Below, one piece after another: positions 8,241 through 17,981 of a stretch of DNA of 64,000 nt. Position numbers and translations under genes: made by a program. The stretch spans positions 1,798,001 through 1,862,000 of the forward strand of contig CP070276.1 in assembly GCA_016916535.1 (NCBI GenBank), in the 5' to 3' direction. The notes under the pieces were generated by a model. It was given only the letters and a program-made list of their open reading frames with translations, was not told where the DNA came from and searched no databases. Every line of letters begins with the position of its first letter. Positions within the stretch are counted from its first letter, which is position 1. Source of the stretch: Dysgonomonadaceae bacterium zrk40 (GTDB taxonomy: Bacteria; Bacteroidota; Bacteroidia; Bacteroidales; Dysgonomonadaceae).

Positions 8241-8260
8241 CAAAAAAGGATCGACATAGG

Positions 8261-10315
8261 TCAGAACTTCCAGCGTAGATAACACCAGAGGTCGGTGCGG
8301 CTGTTCCCTTTGATTTGCTCTGTGCCGCTGCCGATGGTGTCACGGTCCCGGTAGCGGGTGTGGGCTACCTTGAGCGACAGCGTGAGCGCGCGCGAGAAGA
8401 TGTACTTCCCGTTAAGGGCCATCCGGATCCCCTTGTCGTAGAAGAAGGGCATGTAGAAGGTGCTGAGCAGGTTGCGCTCGTAAGAGTAGAGGCGTGCCTC
8501 GTAGCTCTCGGCATCAAAGAAGGCGAAGAAGAGATCGCCCGTGAAGGGCCTTGTGCCACGGTAACTTATCAGCTGCGAGAGCATGATCCCCTTTTCCGCA
8601 GGATAGGGTTGCTCCTTGTAAATCGCCATATCTGCCGTGGTACGAAATTCCCAACCCTCCCCGACTGATTGCAACCAGCGCAGACGGAATTTCTGTGTGG
8701 TGTAAGGCAACAGACGCTTTGCATCTTCTTCCGGCAGGGAGATGTTCTTCTCCTTTCGTTTGTACTTGTAGCGAAGATCGACCGTGGTGCGGCGGTTGAT
8801 GTGCCAGCTGCCGAGGAGTTGTCCGTCGATCGTGTTCGATGGTCCATCTACGTTGTATCGCATCCAGGGATGGTGTACCAGGTCAATGTAGCCGTTCAGG
8901 GTCACCCTGCTTAGTGGGCTGAAGCTTCCTCCCAGGTAGAGGCCGCGCTCGTTGCGCGGGGCGCTCCCCTCAGAGAATGCCTGCCCGTATAAAGCATTGT
9001 AGGAGATTGGGTAGTGGCGGTGCAACAGCGTGAGGGTGGAGCCACCGGTGGAGCGATACTGCACCATGTTGAGGGTGGCCACCGCACCATTACGGGCAAT
9101 GGCAGTCTCACCCGCGAAGAGAAATCCCGGTAGCTGCCAGGAATAGTCGACTGAACCGTTCAGGTGGGTGGAGTCACGAAGGTAATAGAGATTGTACTCC
9201 TGTCGTGTGGGGTTGTACTTCCTGTTGTAGGTGTGATAGATGCCGCTGATTCCCACCTGCAATCGTCCCCTGCGGTAGTTGATGTTCGCACCGGTTACCT
9301 GCTCCCGGCTGTTTCCTTTCTTCTCCCGTTCAAGAGGCGTGCGGTGTAGTCCATCCGTTTTGAAAGAGGTGATCTCACCTGCTTTGGAGAGGTTGGTATC
9401 AATCTTCCTGGAGGAGTAGAAGGCGGTGATGTCGAACTCCCCCGCACTCAGCGTGGCTGCAGCACCGCGAAAGAAGCCACTCTCGGAAGTAGAGAAGTGG
9501 CGTTTGGGCTGCTGCGTGCGGCGTGCCACCTGATCACTTCCCCAGCTCTTGCTTATTCCGAAATCGTTGTTCAGGATCAGTCCCTGGCCGAAGGAGAGAC
9601 GGTAGTCGCCCAACGCCAATGTCTTTATTCGGCCAACATCACGGAGCAGCAAATGAATCCCGTTGTGGTCATAACCCTTTGGGTAATCCCTTCGCAGAAA
9701 GGGTTCCCCGGCATCCTTCTCGGCTGTGATTCCCGCTTGCAGCTTGTCGCGATAACGCAGGGAGTAGCGCAGGGAGGTGTAGAAATTCTCGCCCCTGTAG
9801 CTGCGGTTGGGGTATCGCTCCAGCACCGAGTCGGAGTAGGAGGCATAGCCCGCGCGAGGGGTGAGGGTCTTGTCGAACCGCAGCTGCAGCTCGTGGAGCC
9901 CTTCTCGTGCGATGACTCCCGGAGAGGAACTAACCACCTCGCTCTTTGCTTCGCCCACCGTGAAAAAGGGTAGGATTCGTTCAACCGTCAGAAAATCGAG
10001 ATAAGGAACGTTGCGCAGTTCATAAACCGTGTAAAGGGGCCGATTCTTGGAAAGAAAGGTGACAAGTGAGGTAATTTCAACAGTCGACAACAGCGGAAAC
10101 CGTTCCAGCTGATCATCCGTGACGCTGTTGAGATCCATGGGGTTACTCTCCAGGTAAAGCAACTCAGTATAGATGTTCTCCACGGTTTGCTCATCCATAC
10201 CCTCCTCCTCGACGAACAACTCCACATAGGTCCGCCAGTCGGCTTCCTGTGCATCCAACCCATTGAATGAACCGAACAGGAGAAAGATGAATAGGGCAGT
10301 CAGATTTTTTTTCAT
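8261..10315 (-). CDS. Helix-hairpin-helix outer-membrane beta-barrel protein
   Basis: 684 residues with a signal peptide (residues 1-22, ending LDAQ). Residues 45-125 hold repeated helix-hairpin-helix-like segments (LNSVTDDQLERFPLLS, then ELRNVPYLDF), the ComEA-type pattern. From about residue 140 the sequence is Tyr/Arg/Ser-rich with alternating strands and ends in LWCYLRWKF, an aromatic outer-membrane barrel end. The family is widespread in Bacteroidetes and often labelled ComEA-like, but the barrel suggests an exported outer-membrane protein; DNA binding is not shown. It has its own promoter (10351-10381) and is divergent from the mltF-like gene. Confidence 0.75.
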   Translation of the reverse strand: MKKNLTALFIFLLFGSFNGLDAQEADWRTYVELFVEEEGMDEQTVENIYTELLYLESNPMDLNSVTDDQLERFPLLSTVEITSLVTFLSKNRPLYTVYELRNVPYLDFLTVERILPFFTVGEAKSEVVSSSPGVIAREGLHELQLRFDKTLTPRAGYASYSDSVLERYPNRSYRGENFYTSLRYSLRYRDKLQAGITAEKDAGEPFLRRDYPKGYDHNGIHLLLRDVGRIKTLALGDYRLSFGQGLILNNDFGISKSWGSDQVARRTQQPKRHFSTSESGFFRGAAATLSAGEFDITAFYSSRKIDTNLSKAGEITSFKTDGLHRTPLEREKKGNSREQVTGANINYRRGRLQVGISGIYHTYNRKYNPTRQEYNLYYLRDSTHLNGSVDYSWQLPGFLFAGETAIARNGAVATLNMVQYRSTGGSTLTLLHRHYPISYNALYGQAFSEGSAPRNERGLYLGGSFSPLSRVTLNGYIDLVHHPWMRYNVDGPSNTIDGQLLGSWHINRRTTVDLRYKYKRKEKNISLPEEDAKRLLPYTTQKFRLRWLQSVGEGWEFRTTADMAIYKEQPYPAEKGIMLSQLISYRGTRPFTGDLFFAFFDAESYEARLYSYERNLLSTFYMPFFYDKGIRMALNGKYIFSRALTLSLKVAHTRYRDRDTIGSGTEQIKGNSRTDLWCYLRWKF

Positions 10316-10350
10316 GACTGTTCTGTTTCGGTTGGCATTGATTGCAACAG

Positions 10351-10381
10351 CAAATATATAAACATTTCAATTATTCACCAA
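10351..10381 (-). promoter_or_regulatory. Promoter of the HhH/barrel gene
   Basis: Minus-strand TATATTTG at 10351-10358 with TTG at 10379-10381, spacer 20 bp. The start codon lies 36 bases downstream. Confidence 0.6.
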
Positions 10382-10427
10382 GAAGATGATTATAAAATAG
10401 ATAGAACCGCAGTATATCTTTTTTTTC

Positions 10428-10435
10428 TATCTTTA
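10428..10435 (+). promoter_or_regulatory. Possible -7 element for the mltF-like gene
   Basis: TATCTTTA is a 7-of-8 match to TAnnTTTG, 31 bases before the ATG at 10466. No convincing -33 element was seen. Confidence 0.35.
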
Positions 10436-10465
10436 CAGCCAGAATAATTTACCGGAACAGATCGT

Positions 10466-11857
10466 ATGAAGAAAAGAGCCCTTTTCCTGCCCCTGTTGCT
10501 TCTCTTGCTCCCGGCATGCTCCCTTTTCACAGCAAAGGAGAACCAGCCACATGACCTGCCCTCCATCCTGGAGAGTGATACCCTCCGTGTCCTGACACTC
10601 AACACCTCTACCTCCTATTTTATCTACCGCGACCAGCCGATGGGATATCATTACGACATGATTCGTGCCTTCTGTAACAACCACGATCTGGTGCCGGAGA
10701 TCATCGTTGCACCCGGCATTCCTTCAATGATGCGGATGCTGCAAGAAGGAGTCGGTGACGTGATTGCCTATCATGTGCCGGTGACACGCGAGTTTCGCGA
10801 TTCAGTGACCTACTGCGGCTTGCAGCAGATAAACCATCAGGTGCTGGTGCAACGTGCCATGCGGGGGGATACACTGCTGAGAGATGTTACCGACCTTATT
10901 GGTAGACGGGTGACGGTTATGTCGGGCTCACGCTATCACCAGCGGATGATCCACCTCAACCAGGAGCTTGGGGGAGGGATCCTTGTCGAGACTGCCGGCA
11001 GTGACTCTATCGTGACGGAGGATCTGATACGGATGGTGTCACGCGGTGAGATCGCCTATACAGTAGCTGATGATGACTTGGCACGGCTCAACCAGACTTA
11101 CTTCCGCAACCTGCACACCGACCTGCAAATCAGTTTCGATCAGCGCTCTTCATGGGTGGTACGCAATGATACACCGGTGTTGGCCGATTCACTCAACAGC
11201 TGGTTTGAACGCAAGAGCGAAGAGCCGGTCTTCCTGCGAATCATGAAACGTTACTTCGAGGAGACTAAGGGCTTTTATGAGGAGGATCGTTTCTCGTACA
11301 GTGAGATACTGGGTCCCGGGATGATCTCTCCCTTCGACAGCTACTTCCGCAGGGAAGGAGCGCGACGGGGAATCGACTGGCGCTTGCTGGCTGCTGTGGC
11401 CTACCAGGAATCCACCTTCCGCACCGAAGAGAGCTCTTGGGCGGGGGCTGTAGGGCTGATGGGGTTGATGCCGGCCACTGCCGCCTCGCTTGGGGTTACC
11501 GGTGACCAGCTTTATGATCCGGAACACAACATAAGGGCGGGGGCAGAATACCTGCAGAAATTGATTAATCTTTTCTCCTCGGTAGCAGATAAAGGGGAAC
11601 AGATCAAGTTAGCCCTGGCAGCCTACAACGGTGGTATGGGCCATATCTCCGATGCCCGTGCCCTGGCAGAGAAATATGAAGCCGACAAGAACATCTGGGA
11701 AGGAAACGTGGAACGTTTTGTTCAGCTTAAGCGTCTGGAGCAGTACTATACCGATCCTGTTTGTCGCAACGGTTATTTTCGGGGCGACGAGACCATCAAC
11801 TATGTGCGGGAGGTGACTGCCCGGTGGGAGCAGTACCGGCAAAGCGTGAAAGAATAA
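10466..11857 (+). CDS. mltF: Membrane-bound lytic murein transglycosylase, MltF-like
   Basis: 463 residues. A lipoprotein signal ends in LLPAC with Cys18. Residues 38-270 are a periplasmic solute-binding (SBP type 3) domain, and residues 285-440 an SLT lysozyme-like domain with the catalytic Glu315 in AYQESTF and the GLMGLMP motif at 330-336. This order defines MltF: it cleaves the MurNAc-GlcNAc bond to give 1,6-anhydro ends, and the SBP-like domain regulates activity by binding muropeptides or amino acids. It is expected to be anchored to a membrane facing the periplasm. The following acetyltransferase has its own promoter match, so this is probably a single-gene unit. Confidence 0.9.
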   Translation: MKKRALFLPLLLLLLPACSLFTAKENQPHDLPSILESDTLRVLTLNTSTSYFIYRDQPMGYHYDMIRAFCNNHDLVPEIIVAPGIPSMMRMLQEGVGDVIAYHVPVTREFRDSVTYCGLQQINHQVLVQRAMRGDTLLRDVTDLIGRRVTVMSGSRYHQRMIHLNQELGGGILVETAGSDSIVTEDLIRMVSRGEIAYTVADDDLARLNQTYFRNLHTDLQISFDQRSSWVVRNDTPVLADSLNSWFERKSEEPVFLRIMKRYFEETKGFYEEDRFSYSEILGPGMISPFDSYFRREGARRGIDWRLLAAVAYQESTFRTEESSWAGAVGLMGLMPATAASLGVTGDQLYDPEHNIRAGAEYLQKLINLFSSVADKGEQIKLALAAYNGGMGHISDARALAEKYEADKNIWEGNVERFVQLKRLEQYYTDPVCRNGYFRGDETINYVREVTARWEQYRQSVKE

Positions 11858-11888
11858 ATCTACAGCGCAGGGATGAAAAAAAAAATTG

Positions 11889-11896
11889 TATCTTTG
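11889..11896 (+). promoter_or_regulatory. -7 element for the GNAT-parE-coaD operon
   Basis: TATCTTTG, an exact TAnnTTTG match, 64 bases before the ATG at 11961. The next five genes are spaced 17 bases or less, so this may drive the whole run to 19274. Confidence 0.55.
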
Positions 11897-11960
11897 TGTC
11901 AGTCTCCGGAAGGAGCATCAGAACCAAGCTAGTACAGGAAACCTATTGAACGCGAGCAAC

Positions 11961-13091
11961 ATGTCAGTAACAATCCATAAAGTCAACACGAAGGATGACC
12001 TGAAGAAGTTCATTCAGTTCGGAATCGATCTCTATGAGGGAAACGAATATTTTGTGCCGCCACTGGTCTACGATGAAAGGGCTACGCTCAACATGAGTAA
12101 GAATCCCGCATTCGACCATTGCGATGCCAACTACTTCATGGCTTACCGCGATGGTGAAATTGTGGGAAGGATCGGAGTGATCATCAACCACAAGGCCAAC
12201 GAGATATGGAAGGAGAAGAATGCACGCTTCGGCTTCGTTGATTTCATAGACGATGAGGAGGTGGTGGATGCACTTTTTGGTGCAGCAGAGAGCTGGGCCC
12301 GTTCGCGGGGAATGGAGAAGATACATGGCCCTTTGGGCTTTACCGATCTCGACCATGAGGGGATGCTGGTGGAAGGTTACGACCAGATGAGCACCCTCTC
12401 CACCATCTACAACTACCCCTATTATGTCGAGCACATGAACCGCATGGGATACCTGAAGGATCAGGACTGGGTGGAGTTTCTCATCCACATCCCCAAGGAG
12501 ACCCCCGAAAGATTCCTGCGTGCTACTGAGATTGTGAAGAAACGTTCCGGTCTGGTGGTAAAGCATCTGCAGAGCAAGAAAGATGTCTACCCTTACGCGA
12601 GGGAGATCTTCAAACTGATCAACCGTGCCTACAAGGATCTTTATGGCTTCGTGGAGCTGACCGAAAGGCAGATCGACTATTACGTGGATATGTATATCCC
12701 GATGTTGCGACTCGAGTTCCTGGCTCTGATCGTACGCCAGGAGGACAATAAGCTGATCGGGGTGGGTATCGGTTTGCCCAGCATTGCAAAGGCCCTTCAG
12801 AAAGCAAGGGGGCGCTTCGTGCCCACAGGGTGGTATCATCTTTACCGTGCCTTGAAAGGCAAGGACAACAATGTACTGGACCTGATGCTGATAGCGATCG
12901 AGCCTGAATACCAGGGAAAAGGAGTCAATGCGCTCATATTCAACGAATTCATACAGTCGGCCAACCGCCTTGGCTTTGAATATGCGGAGAGCAATCCGGA
13001 GTTGGATCTGAACCACCGTGTGAAATCGATGTGGGATGACCTGGAAGCACCGCAGACCAAACGGCGGAGAGCATTTATCAAAAATTTGTAA
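11961..13091 (+). CDS. GNAT-type N-acetyltransferase-like protein
   Basis: 376 residues from the ATG at 11961 (MSVTIHKVN); a TTG further upstream overlaps the promoter and is rejected. The C-terminal half looks like a GNAT fold, with the acceptor stretch [17 protein letters not shown] near residues 312-328 and a final [11 protein letters not shown] segment common in this Bacteroidetes family. The N-terminal part (residues 1-150) contains [13 protein letters not shown] and a conserved FGFVDF. The substrate is unknown. It leads the operon that holds parE and coaD, but nothing in the sequence links its chemistry to DNA topology or coenzyme A synthesis beyond a possible use of acetyl-CoA. Confidence 0.75.
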   Translation: MSVTIHKVNTKDDLKKFIQFGIDLYEGNEYFVPPLVYDERATLNMSKNPAFDHCDANYFMAYRDGEIVGRIGVIINHKANEIWKEKNARFGFVDFIDDEEVVDALFGAAESWARSRGMEKIHGPLGFTDLDHEGMLVEGYDQMSTLSTIYNYPYYVEHMNRMGYLKDQDWVEFLIHIPKETPERFLRATEIVKKRSGLVVKHLQSKKDVYPYAREIFKLINRAYKDLYGFVELTERQIDYYVDMYIPMLRLEFLALIVRQEDNKLIGVGIGLPSIAKALQKARGRFVPTGWYHLYRALKGKDNNVLDLMLIAIEPEYQGKGVNALIFNEFIQSANRLGFEYAESNPELDLNHRVKSMWDDLEAPQTKRRRAFIKNL

Positions 13092-13108
13092 GAGTAGAGA
13101 GAGAGATC

Positions 13109-14977
13109 GTGAACGAAACAGAAAGAGAACTACAGATACTGCAGGACAACTATCAGGAAGAAAACATTGTAACGCTGGAGTGGCAGGAGCATATACGCCG
13201 TCGTCCGGGGATGTATATCGGTAAGCTGGGTGATGGCAGCGCCTACGACGATGGTGTCTACGTGTTGCTCAAGGAGGTGCTCGACAACTCCATCGATGAG
13301 TACATGATGGGCTTTGGAAAGACCATTGAAATAATCCTCAACGACAAGCAGGTGACTGTGCGTGACCATGGTCGCGGTGTGCCATTGGGCAAGGTGAAGG
13401 ATGTCTGCTCCAAGATGAACACGGGTGCCAAATATGACTCAAAAGCTTTTAAGAAATCGGTGGGATTGAACGGAGTGGGTATTAAGGCGGTGAACGCCCT
13501 CTCATCCGACTTCTTCATGGTGAGCTACCGTGAGGGACAGGCAAAAGAGGTTTTTTTCAACAACGGTATCCTTTTGAAGGAGAGCGAAGTCATACCCGTC
13601 GATCAGCCAAACGGTACCAGGGTGGAGTTTACGCCCGACCCTGAGATCTTCGGTGAATATCACTACCGTGAGGAGCACATTGAACCACTGCTGAAGAACT
13701 ATGTCTTCCTCAACACAGGCCTTACCATCCTCTTCAACGGAAAAAAGTTTTTCTCGAAGAACGGGTTGGAAGATCTGCTCAACGAGAACCTGACATCCGA
13801 AGAGCTCTACCCCATCATTCACCTGCATGGCGAAGATATTGAGGTAGCCATCACTCACACCACCCAGTATGGCGAGGAGTATTACTCCTTCGTGAACGGG
13901 CAGCATACCTCACAGGGGGGTACCCACCTTACCGCTTTCCGTGAAGCCGCGGCTCGTGTCATCAAAGAGTTCTACAACCGTAACTTTGAATATTCAGACA
14001 TCCGCAACGGTATCGTAGCGGCCATAAGCATCAAGGTGGAGGAGCCTGTATTTGAATCGCAGACCAAGACCAAGCTGGGGTCTAAAGAGATGACTCCCGG
14101 AGGGGTGTCGGTGAGCAAGCATATCAACGACTTCCTGAAAAAAGAGCTCGACAACTACCTTCACAAGCATGCCGATGCAGTAGAGATACTCCAGAAAAAG
14201 ATCCTCGACTCGGAGAAGGAGCGTAAAGCCATTGCAGGAGTCACTAAGCTGGCACGTGAGCGAGCCAAGAAGGCCAACCTGCACAACAAGAAATTGCGGG
14301 ACTGCCGCATCCACTATAACGATGCAAAGGGTGACCAGCAGGAGAAGAGCAGTATCTTCATCACCGAGGGAGATTCGGCCAGCGGCTCCATCACCAAGAG
14401 CCGTGATCCCAATTACCAGGCGGTCTTTAGCCTCCGTGGCAAGCCGCTCAACAGCTTTGGACTCACCAAGAAGATCGTTTACGAAAATGAGGAGTTCAAC
14501 CTGCTGCAGGCAGCCCTCAACATCGAGGAGAGCATGGACGATCTGCGCTACAACAAGGTGATCATCGCTACCGATGCCGATACCGACGGCATGCATATTC
14601 GCCTGCTGTTACTCACCTTCTTCCTGCAGTTTTTCCCCGACCTGATCAAGAAGGGACATGTCTACATCCTGCAGACTCCCCTTTTCCGTGTACGCAACAA
14701 GAAGAAGACGCTATACTGCTATACCGAGGAGGAGCGGTTAAGCGCAATCGACGAGCTGGGACCCAATCCGGAAATCACCCGCTTCAAGGGACTGGGTGAG
14801 ATCTCGCCCGATGAGTTTCGTCATTTCATTGGTGAGGAGATACGTCTCGACCGGGTTACCATGCGCAAGGAGGACCTGCTCAAGGAGCTGCTCGAGTTTT
14901 ACATGGGCAAGAATACCCCGGAACGACAGAACTTTATCATCGACAACCTGGTGATTGAAGAGGAGGGGGTTGCATAA
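13109..14977 (+). CDS. parE: DNA topoisomerase IV subunit B
   Basis: 622 residues starting with GTG at 13109, 17 bases after the previous stop behind a GA-rich stretch. The GHKL ATPase domain starts with RRPGMYIG and carries the ATP-binding Glu/Asn stretch [13 protein letters not shown]. The TOPRIM domain shows EGDSASGS and the metal-binding DADTDGMHI. The length and the short C-terminus without a GyrB tail, together with the neighbour coaD, indicate ParE. With ParC (not in this window) it decatenates daughter chromosomes. Its stop overlaps the coaD start by one base (TAATG), so the two are translationally coupled. Confidence 0.9.
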   Translation: MNETERELQILQDNYQEENIVTLEWQEHIRRRPGMYIGKLGDGSAYDDGVYVLLKEVLDNSIDEYMMGFGKTIEIILNDKQVTVRDHGRGVPLGKVKDVCSKMNTGAKYDSKAFKKSVGLNGVGIKAVNALSSDFFMVSYREGQAKEVFFNNGILLKESEVIPVDQPNGTRVEFTPDPEIFGEYHYREEHIEPLLKNYVFLNTGLTILFNGKKFFSKNGLEDLLNENLTSEELYPIIHLHGEDIEVAITHTTQYGEEYYSFVNGQHTSQGGTHLTAFREAAARVIKEFYNRNFEYSDIRNGIVAAISIKVEEPVFESQTKTKLGSKEMTPGGVSVSKHINDFLKKELDNYLHKHADAVEILQKKILDSEKERKAIAGVTKLARERAKKANLHNKKLRDCRIHYNDAKGDQQEKSSIFITEGDSASGSITKSRDPNYQAVFSLRGKPLNSFGLTKKIVYENEEFNLLQAALNIEESMDDLRYNKVIIATDADTDGMHIRLLLLTFFLQFFPDLIKKGHVYILQTPLFRVRNKKKTLYCYTEEERLSAIDELGPNPEITRFKGLGEISPDEFRHFIGEEIRLDRVTMRKEDLLKELLEFYMGKNTPERQNFIIDNLVIEEEGVA

Positions 14978-15456
14978 TGGAGACAATCGACAAGCGAATA
15001 GCACTTTTCCCGGGTACATTTGATCCTTTCACCATCGGACACGAATCGCTGGTTCGGAGGGGTTTGCAGCTGATGGATGAGATTGTGATAGCCATCGGTG
15101 TCAACGAATCGAAGAAATCATACTTCACACTCGAAGAGCGGCTGGAGATGATTCGTGATCTTTATCGTGATGAACCTCGCGTACGGGTGGAGAGCTACGA
15201 ATCGCTTACCATTGATTTTGCCCGTGAGACCCGTGCAGGCTTCATCTTGCGGGGCATCCGTTCGGTGTTCGACTTCGAGTATGAAAAAACCATTGCCGAC
15301 ATGAACCGAACCATTTCGGGAATCGAAACGTTTCTATTATTCACCGAGCCCGCACTCACGCATGTCAGCTCCACCCAGGTGAGAGAGCTGCTACGCTACG
15401 GACATGACGTGCGTTTCTTCATCCCAAAGGGGATGAAACTTAAACCCAAACCCTAA
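14977..15456 (+). CDS. coaD: Pantetheine-phosphate adenylyltransferase
   Basis: 159 residues. The nucleotidyltransferase TxGH-like motif reads [15 protein letters not shown] (residues 9-23), and the C-terminal SSTQVREL (near 133-140) matches the ISSTxxR motif. It joins 4'-phosphopantetheine with ATP to give dephospho-CoA, the penultimate step of CoA synthesis. The ATG overlaps the parE stop by one base. Eight bases separate it from the S41 protease gene. The same parE-coaD-S41 order is familiar from Bacteroides genomes. Confidence 0.97.
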   Translation: METIDKRIALFPGTFDPFTIGHESLVRRGLQLMDEIVIAIGVNESKKSYFTLEERLEMIRDLYRDEPRVRVESYESLTIDFARETRAGFILRGIRSVFDFEYEKTIADMNRTISGIETFLLFTEPALTHVSSTQVRELLRYGHDVRFFIPKGMKLKPKP

Positions 15457-15464
15457 AAAGAACG

Positions 15465-17081
15465 ATGAACAAATATCTTCCGATAACTTTGCTAAGCGTC
15501 TTCCTCCTGTCGGGAAACGCTTTTTCTCAATTCAGACCCTCACCCGAAGGGTTGAAGATCGAACGGTCACTTCAGATGATCAACGGGCTCTACGTGGATG
15601 ACGTGGATACCAAGGAGCTTGCAGAGGCTGCTATCCGTGCCATGCTCAGGGAGCTGGACCCTCACTCCACCTATCTCTCGGAAGAGGAGGTGAAAGCGAT
15701 GAACGAGCCGCTGCAGGGTAACTTTGAGGGGATCGGCATCTCCTTCAACATGGTAACAGACACCCTCTATGTGATGGAGGTGATTGGTGGTGGTCCCTCG
15801 CAGAAGGTTGGCATCATGCCGGGCGACAAGTTCATCACCGTGAACGACACACTTATTGCCGGGGTGAAGATGACCAACCAGGATGTGATCAGCCGACTGC
15901 GGGGTCCCAAAGGTACCATCGCGCTGGTGAAGGTACAACGACGCGGTGTGCCTGAGTTGCTCACTTTCCGCATCGTGCGAGATAAGATACCCATTACCAG
16001 TATCGACGCCGCTTACATGGTGACCGATGAGATTGGCTACATCCGTCTCAGTCGCTTTGGGATCACTTCGGGAGAGGAGTTCCGGGAGGCAGAAAGAAAT
16101 CTCAAGAAAATGGGGATGAAACATCTGATCTTCGATCTTACCGACAACGGCGGTGGTATCCTGCAAACAGCAAATGAGATTGCGAGTGAGTTCCTTGATG
16201 ACGACAAGCTAATTGTATACACAGAAGGAAAGAATCAGCCACGTTTCACCATGAATGCCAGCGGCAAGGGAGAGTTCAAAGGTGGCAAGGTGGTGGTGCT
16301 GGTAAACAGTAACTCCGCATCAGCCAGTGAGATCCTGGCCGGAGCGTTACAGGACTGGGACAGGGCTGTGATCGTGGGGCGCAGGACCTTCGGAAAAGGT
16401 TTGGTGCAGCGACAACTTCCACTTCCTGACGGAACCATGATACGGCTCACCGTAGCCCGTTACTACACCCCCACCGGGAGAAGTATCCAGAAACCCTACG
16501 TGCCGGGCGATCCGGATGAATATCAGCAGGATTTCATGAACCGGTTTGAACATGGAGAACTTTTTGCTGCAGACAGCATCCGTTTTCCCGACTCACTTAA
16601 ATACACAACCCTGGTGAACAAACGAACCGTTTACGGTGGCGGTGGGATCATGCCAGATTACTTTGTACCGATGGACACCACTGGTACCATGCTCCATGCC
16701 CGTCTCAATGCCAATGGAGTCATCAACAAGGTGGCCATCTCGGAGGTGGACAGGAAACGTAAAGAGTTGCTGCGCAGCTATCCCGATGCACGTTCCTTCG
16801 CTAGGGATTATCAGGTCTCCGCCCTGCTGGCTGAAAAAATTGAACAGCAGGCGTTGACCGACAGCGTTGAGTGGGATGTGGATCAGTATGAAGCGTCCCG
16901 TTCCTTGATCCTCTTACAGCTTAAGGCGCTGATCGGTAGAGACTTGTACGACTCCTCCGCATTCTTTCGCATCATCAATGAGCAGAATGAGATTTTCCAA
17001 GAGGGACTCCGGATTATCTCAGACGAACAACGCTATGGGTCTCTATTAAAAGGGTTCGGCAGCAATTTTACACAACAATAA
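15465..17081 (+). CDS. Carboxy-terminal processing protease, S41 family
   Basis: 538 residues with a signal peptide (residues 1-21, NAFSQ). A PDZ domain spans about 85-170 (GNFEGIGISF through GPKGTIALVKV). The catalytic domain contains DLTDNGGGIL (225-234), Ser284 in the SASASE motif and Lys311 in GRRTFGKG, the Ser-Lys dyad of CtpA/Prc proteases. It should process C-termini of periplasmic or outer-membrane proteins. A 200-residue tail after residue 345 is typical of the Bacteroidetes branch. Neighbours suggest co-expression with growth genes, not a specific substrate. Confidence 0.93.
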   Translation: MNKYLPITLLSVFLLSGNAFSQFRPSPEGLKIERSLQMINGLYVDDVDTKELAEAAIRAMLRELDPHSTYLSEEEVKAMNEPLQGNFEGIGISFNMVTDTLYVMEVIGGGPSQKVGIMPGDKFITVNDTLIAGVKMTNQDVISRLRGPKGTIALVKVQRRGVPELLTFRIVRDKIPITSIDAAYMVTDEIGYIRLSRFGITSGEEFREAERNLKKMGMKHLIFDLTDNGGGILQTANEIASEFLDDDKLIVYTEGKNQPRFTMNASGKGEFKGGKVVVLVNSNSASASEILAGALQDWDRAVIVGRRTFGKGLVQRQLPLPDGTMIRLTVARYYTPTGRSIQKPYVPGDPDEYQQDFMNRFEHGELFAADSIRFPDSLKYTTLVNKRTVYGGGGIMPDYFVPMDTTGTMLHARLNANGVINKVAISEVDRKRKELLRSYPDARSFARDYQVSALLAEKIEQQALTDSVEWDVDQYEASRSLILLQLKALIGRDLYDSSAFFRIINEQNEIFQEGLRIISDEQRYGSLLKGFGSNFTQQ

Positions 17082-17093
17082 AGCAGATTCACA

Positions 17094-17966
17094 ATGAATT
17101 ACGATTACAGCAAACTGCGTGTTGGAGGCGGCAAAAAAGTAAACCTGAAGAATTTTGCCACTTGCGAGGATGGAGGCTTCACCAAAAAAACGGCGAAGAG
17201 AGAGATCAAGGACAACATCAAGGAGCTGAAAGAGTTGCAGGAGATGTTCTACGCTGACGACCGTTACTCGCTGCTGATTATCCTGCAAGCACGTGATGCA
17301 GCCGGCAAGGATGGGGTGATTCGCCATGTGATGTCAGGGATCAACCCTCAGGGATGTCGCGTGCACAGCTTCAAGACACCCTCCAAGAACGAGCTCGAGC
17401 ATGACTACTTCTGGCGTCACTACAGGGCACTGCCGCAGCGCGGCATGATTGAGATCTTTAACCGCTCTCACTATGAGAACGTGCTGGCTACGAAGGTGAA
17501 CCCGGAGTGGATTCTCAACGAGCGTATCCCCGGCTACGAGTCGGTGGAGAAGATTGATCAACAGTTCTGGGACAACCGTTACGAAGCCATCAACGCCATC
17601 GAGAAGCATCTTCATGAGAACGGTATGCGCATCCTCAAGTTCTTCCTGAATGTCTCCAAAGAGGAGCAGAAAGAGCGTTTCCTCTCCCGCATCGATGAGC
17701 CCCACAAGAATTGGAAGTTCAGCACTGCCGATCTTCAGGTACGTTCACAGTGGGATGCATACGAGGAGGCGTTTGAAGAGATGCTGGAGAAGACTTCCAA
17801 GCCGCACGCTCCCTGGTATGTCATCCCTGCAGACAAGAAATTCTTTGCCCGTATGGCCGTTGGGGATATCATCCTGGAGCTTTTCCGTTCGCTCGACCTA
17901 CACTATCCACCAGCAGAGTCGCCGGAGCTGCTTGCCGAAGCAAGAGAATTGTTGGTGAAGGAATAG
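17094..17966 (+). CDS. Polyphosphate kinase 2 family protein, class III-like
   Basis: 290 residues. Walker A reads ARDAAGKDG (66-74), with a Walker B-like IEIFNRSHYE (119-128) and a lid with SRIDEPHKNWKFS. The segment HVMSGINPQGCRVHSF and the single-domain length resemble class III PPK2 enzymes, which transfer phosphate from polyphosphate to AMP and ADP, making ATP. The direction and nucleotide choice cannot be read from sequence with certainty. It follows the S41 gene by 12 bases and so appears to be part of the parE-coaD operon. No polyphosphate kinase 1 or exopolyphosphatase is nearby. Confidence 0.88.
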   Translation: MNYDYSKLRVGGGKKVNLKNFATCEDGGFTKKTAKREIKDNIKELKELQEMFYADDRYSLLIILQARDAAGKDGVIRHVMSGINPQGCRVHSFKTPSKNELEHDYFWRHYRALPQRGMIEIFNRSHYENVLATKVNPEWILNERIPGYESVEKIDQQFWDNRYEAINAIEKHLHENGMRILKFFLNVSKEEQKERFLSRIDEPHKNWKFSTADLQVRSQWDAYEEAFEEMLEKTSKPHAPWYVIPADKKFFARMAVGDIILELFRSLDLHYPPAESPELLAEARELLVKE

Positions 17967-17981
17967 TTGCTGTTTGAAAAG

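Noticed and set aside
11964-13016. Minus-strand frame of 350 residues opposite the acetyltransferase
   Set aside because: The plus-strand gene has a promoter, a good start and family similarity; the minus frame has none.
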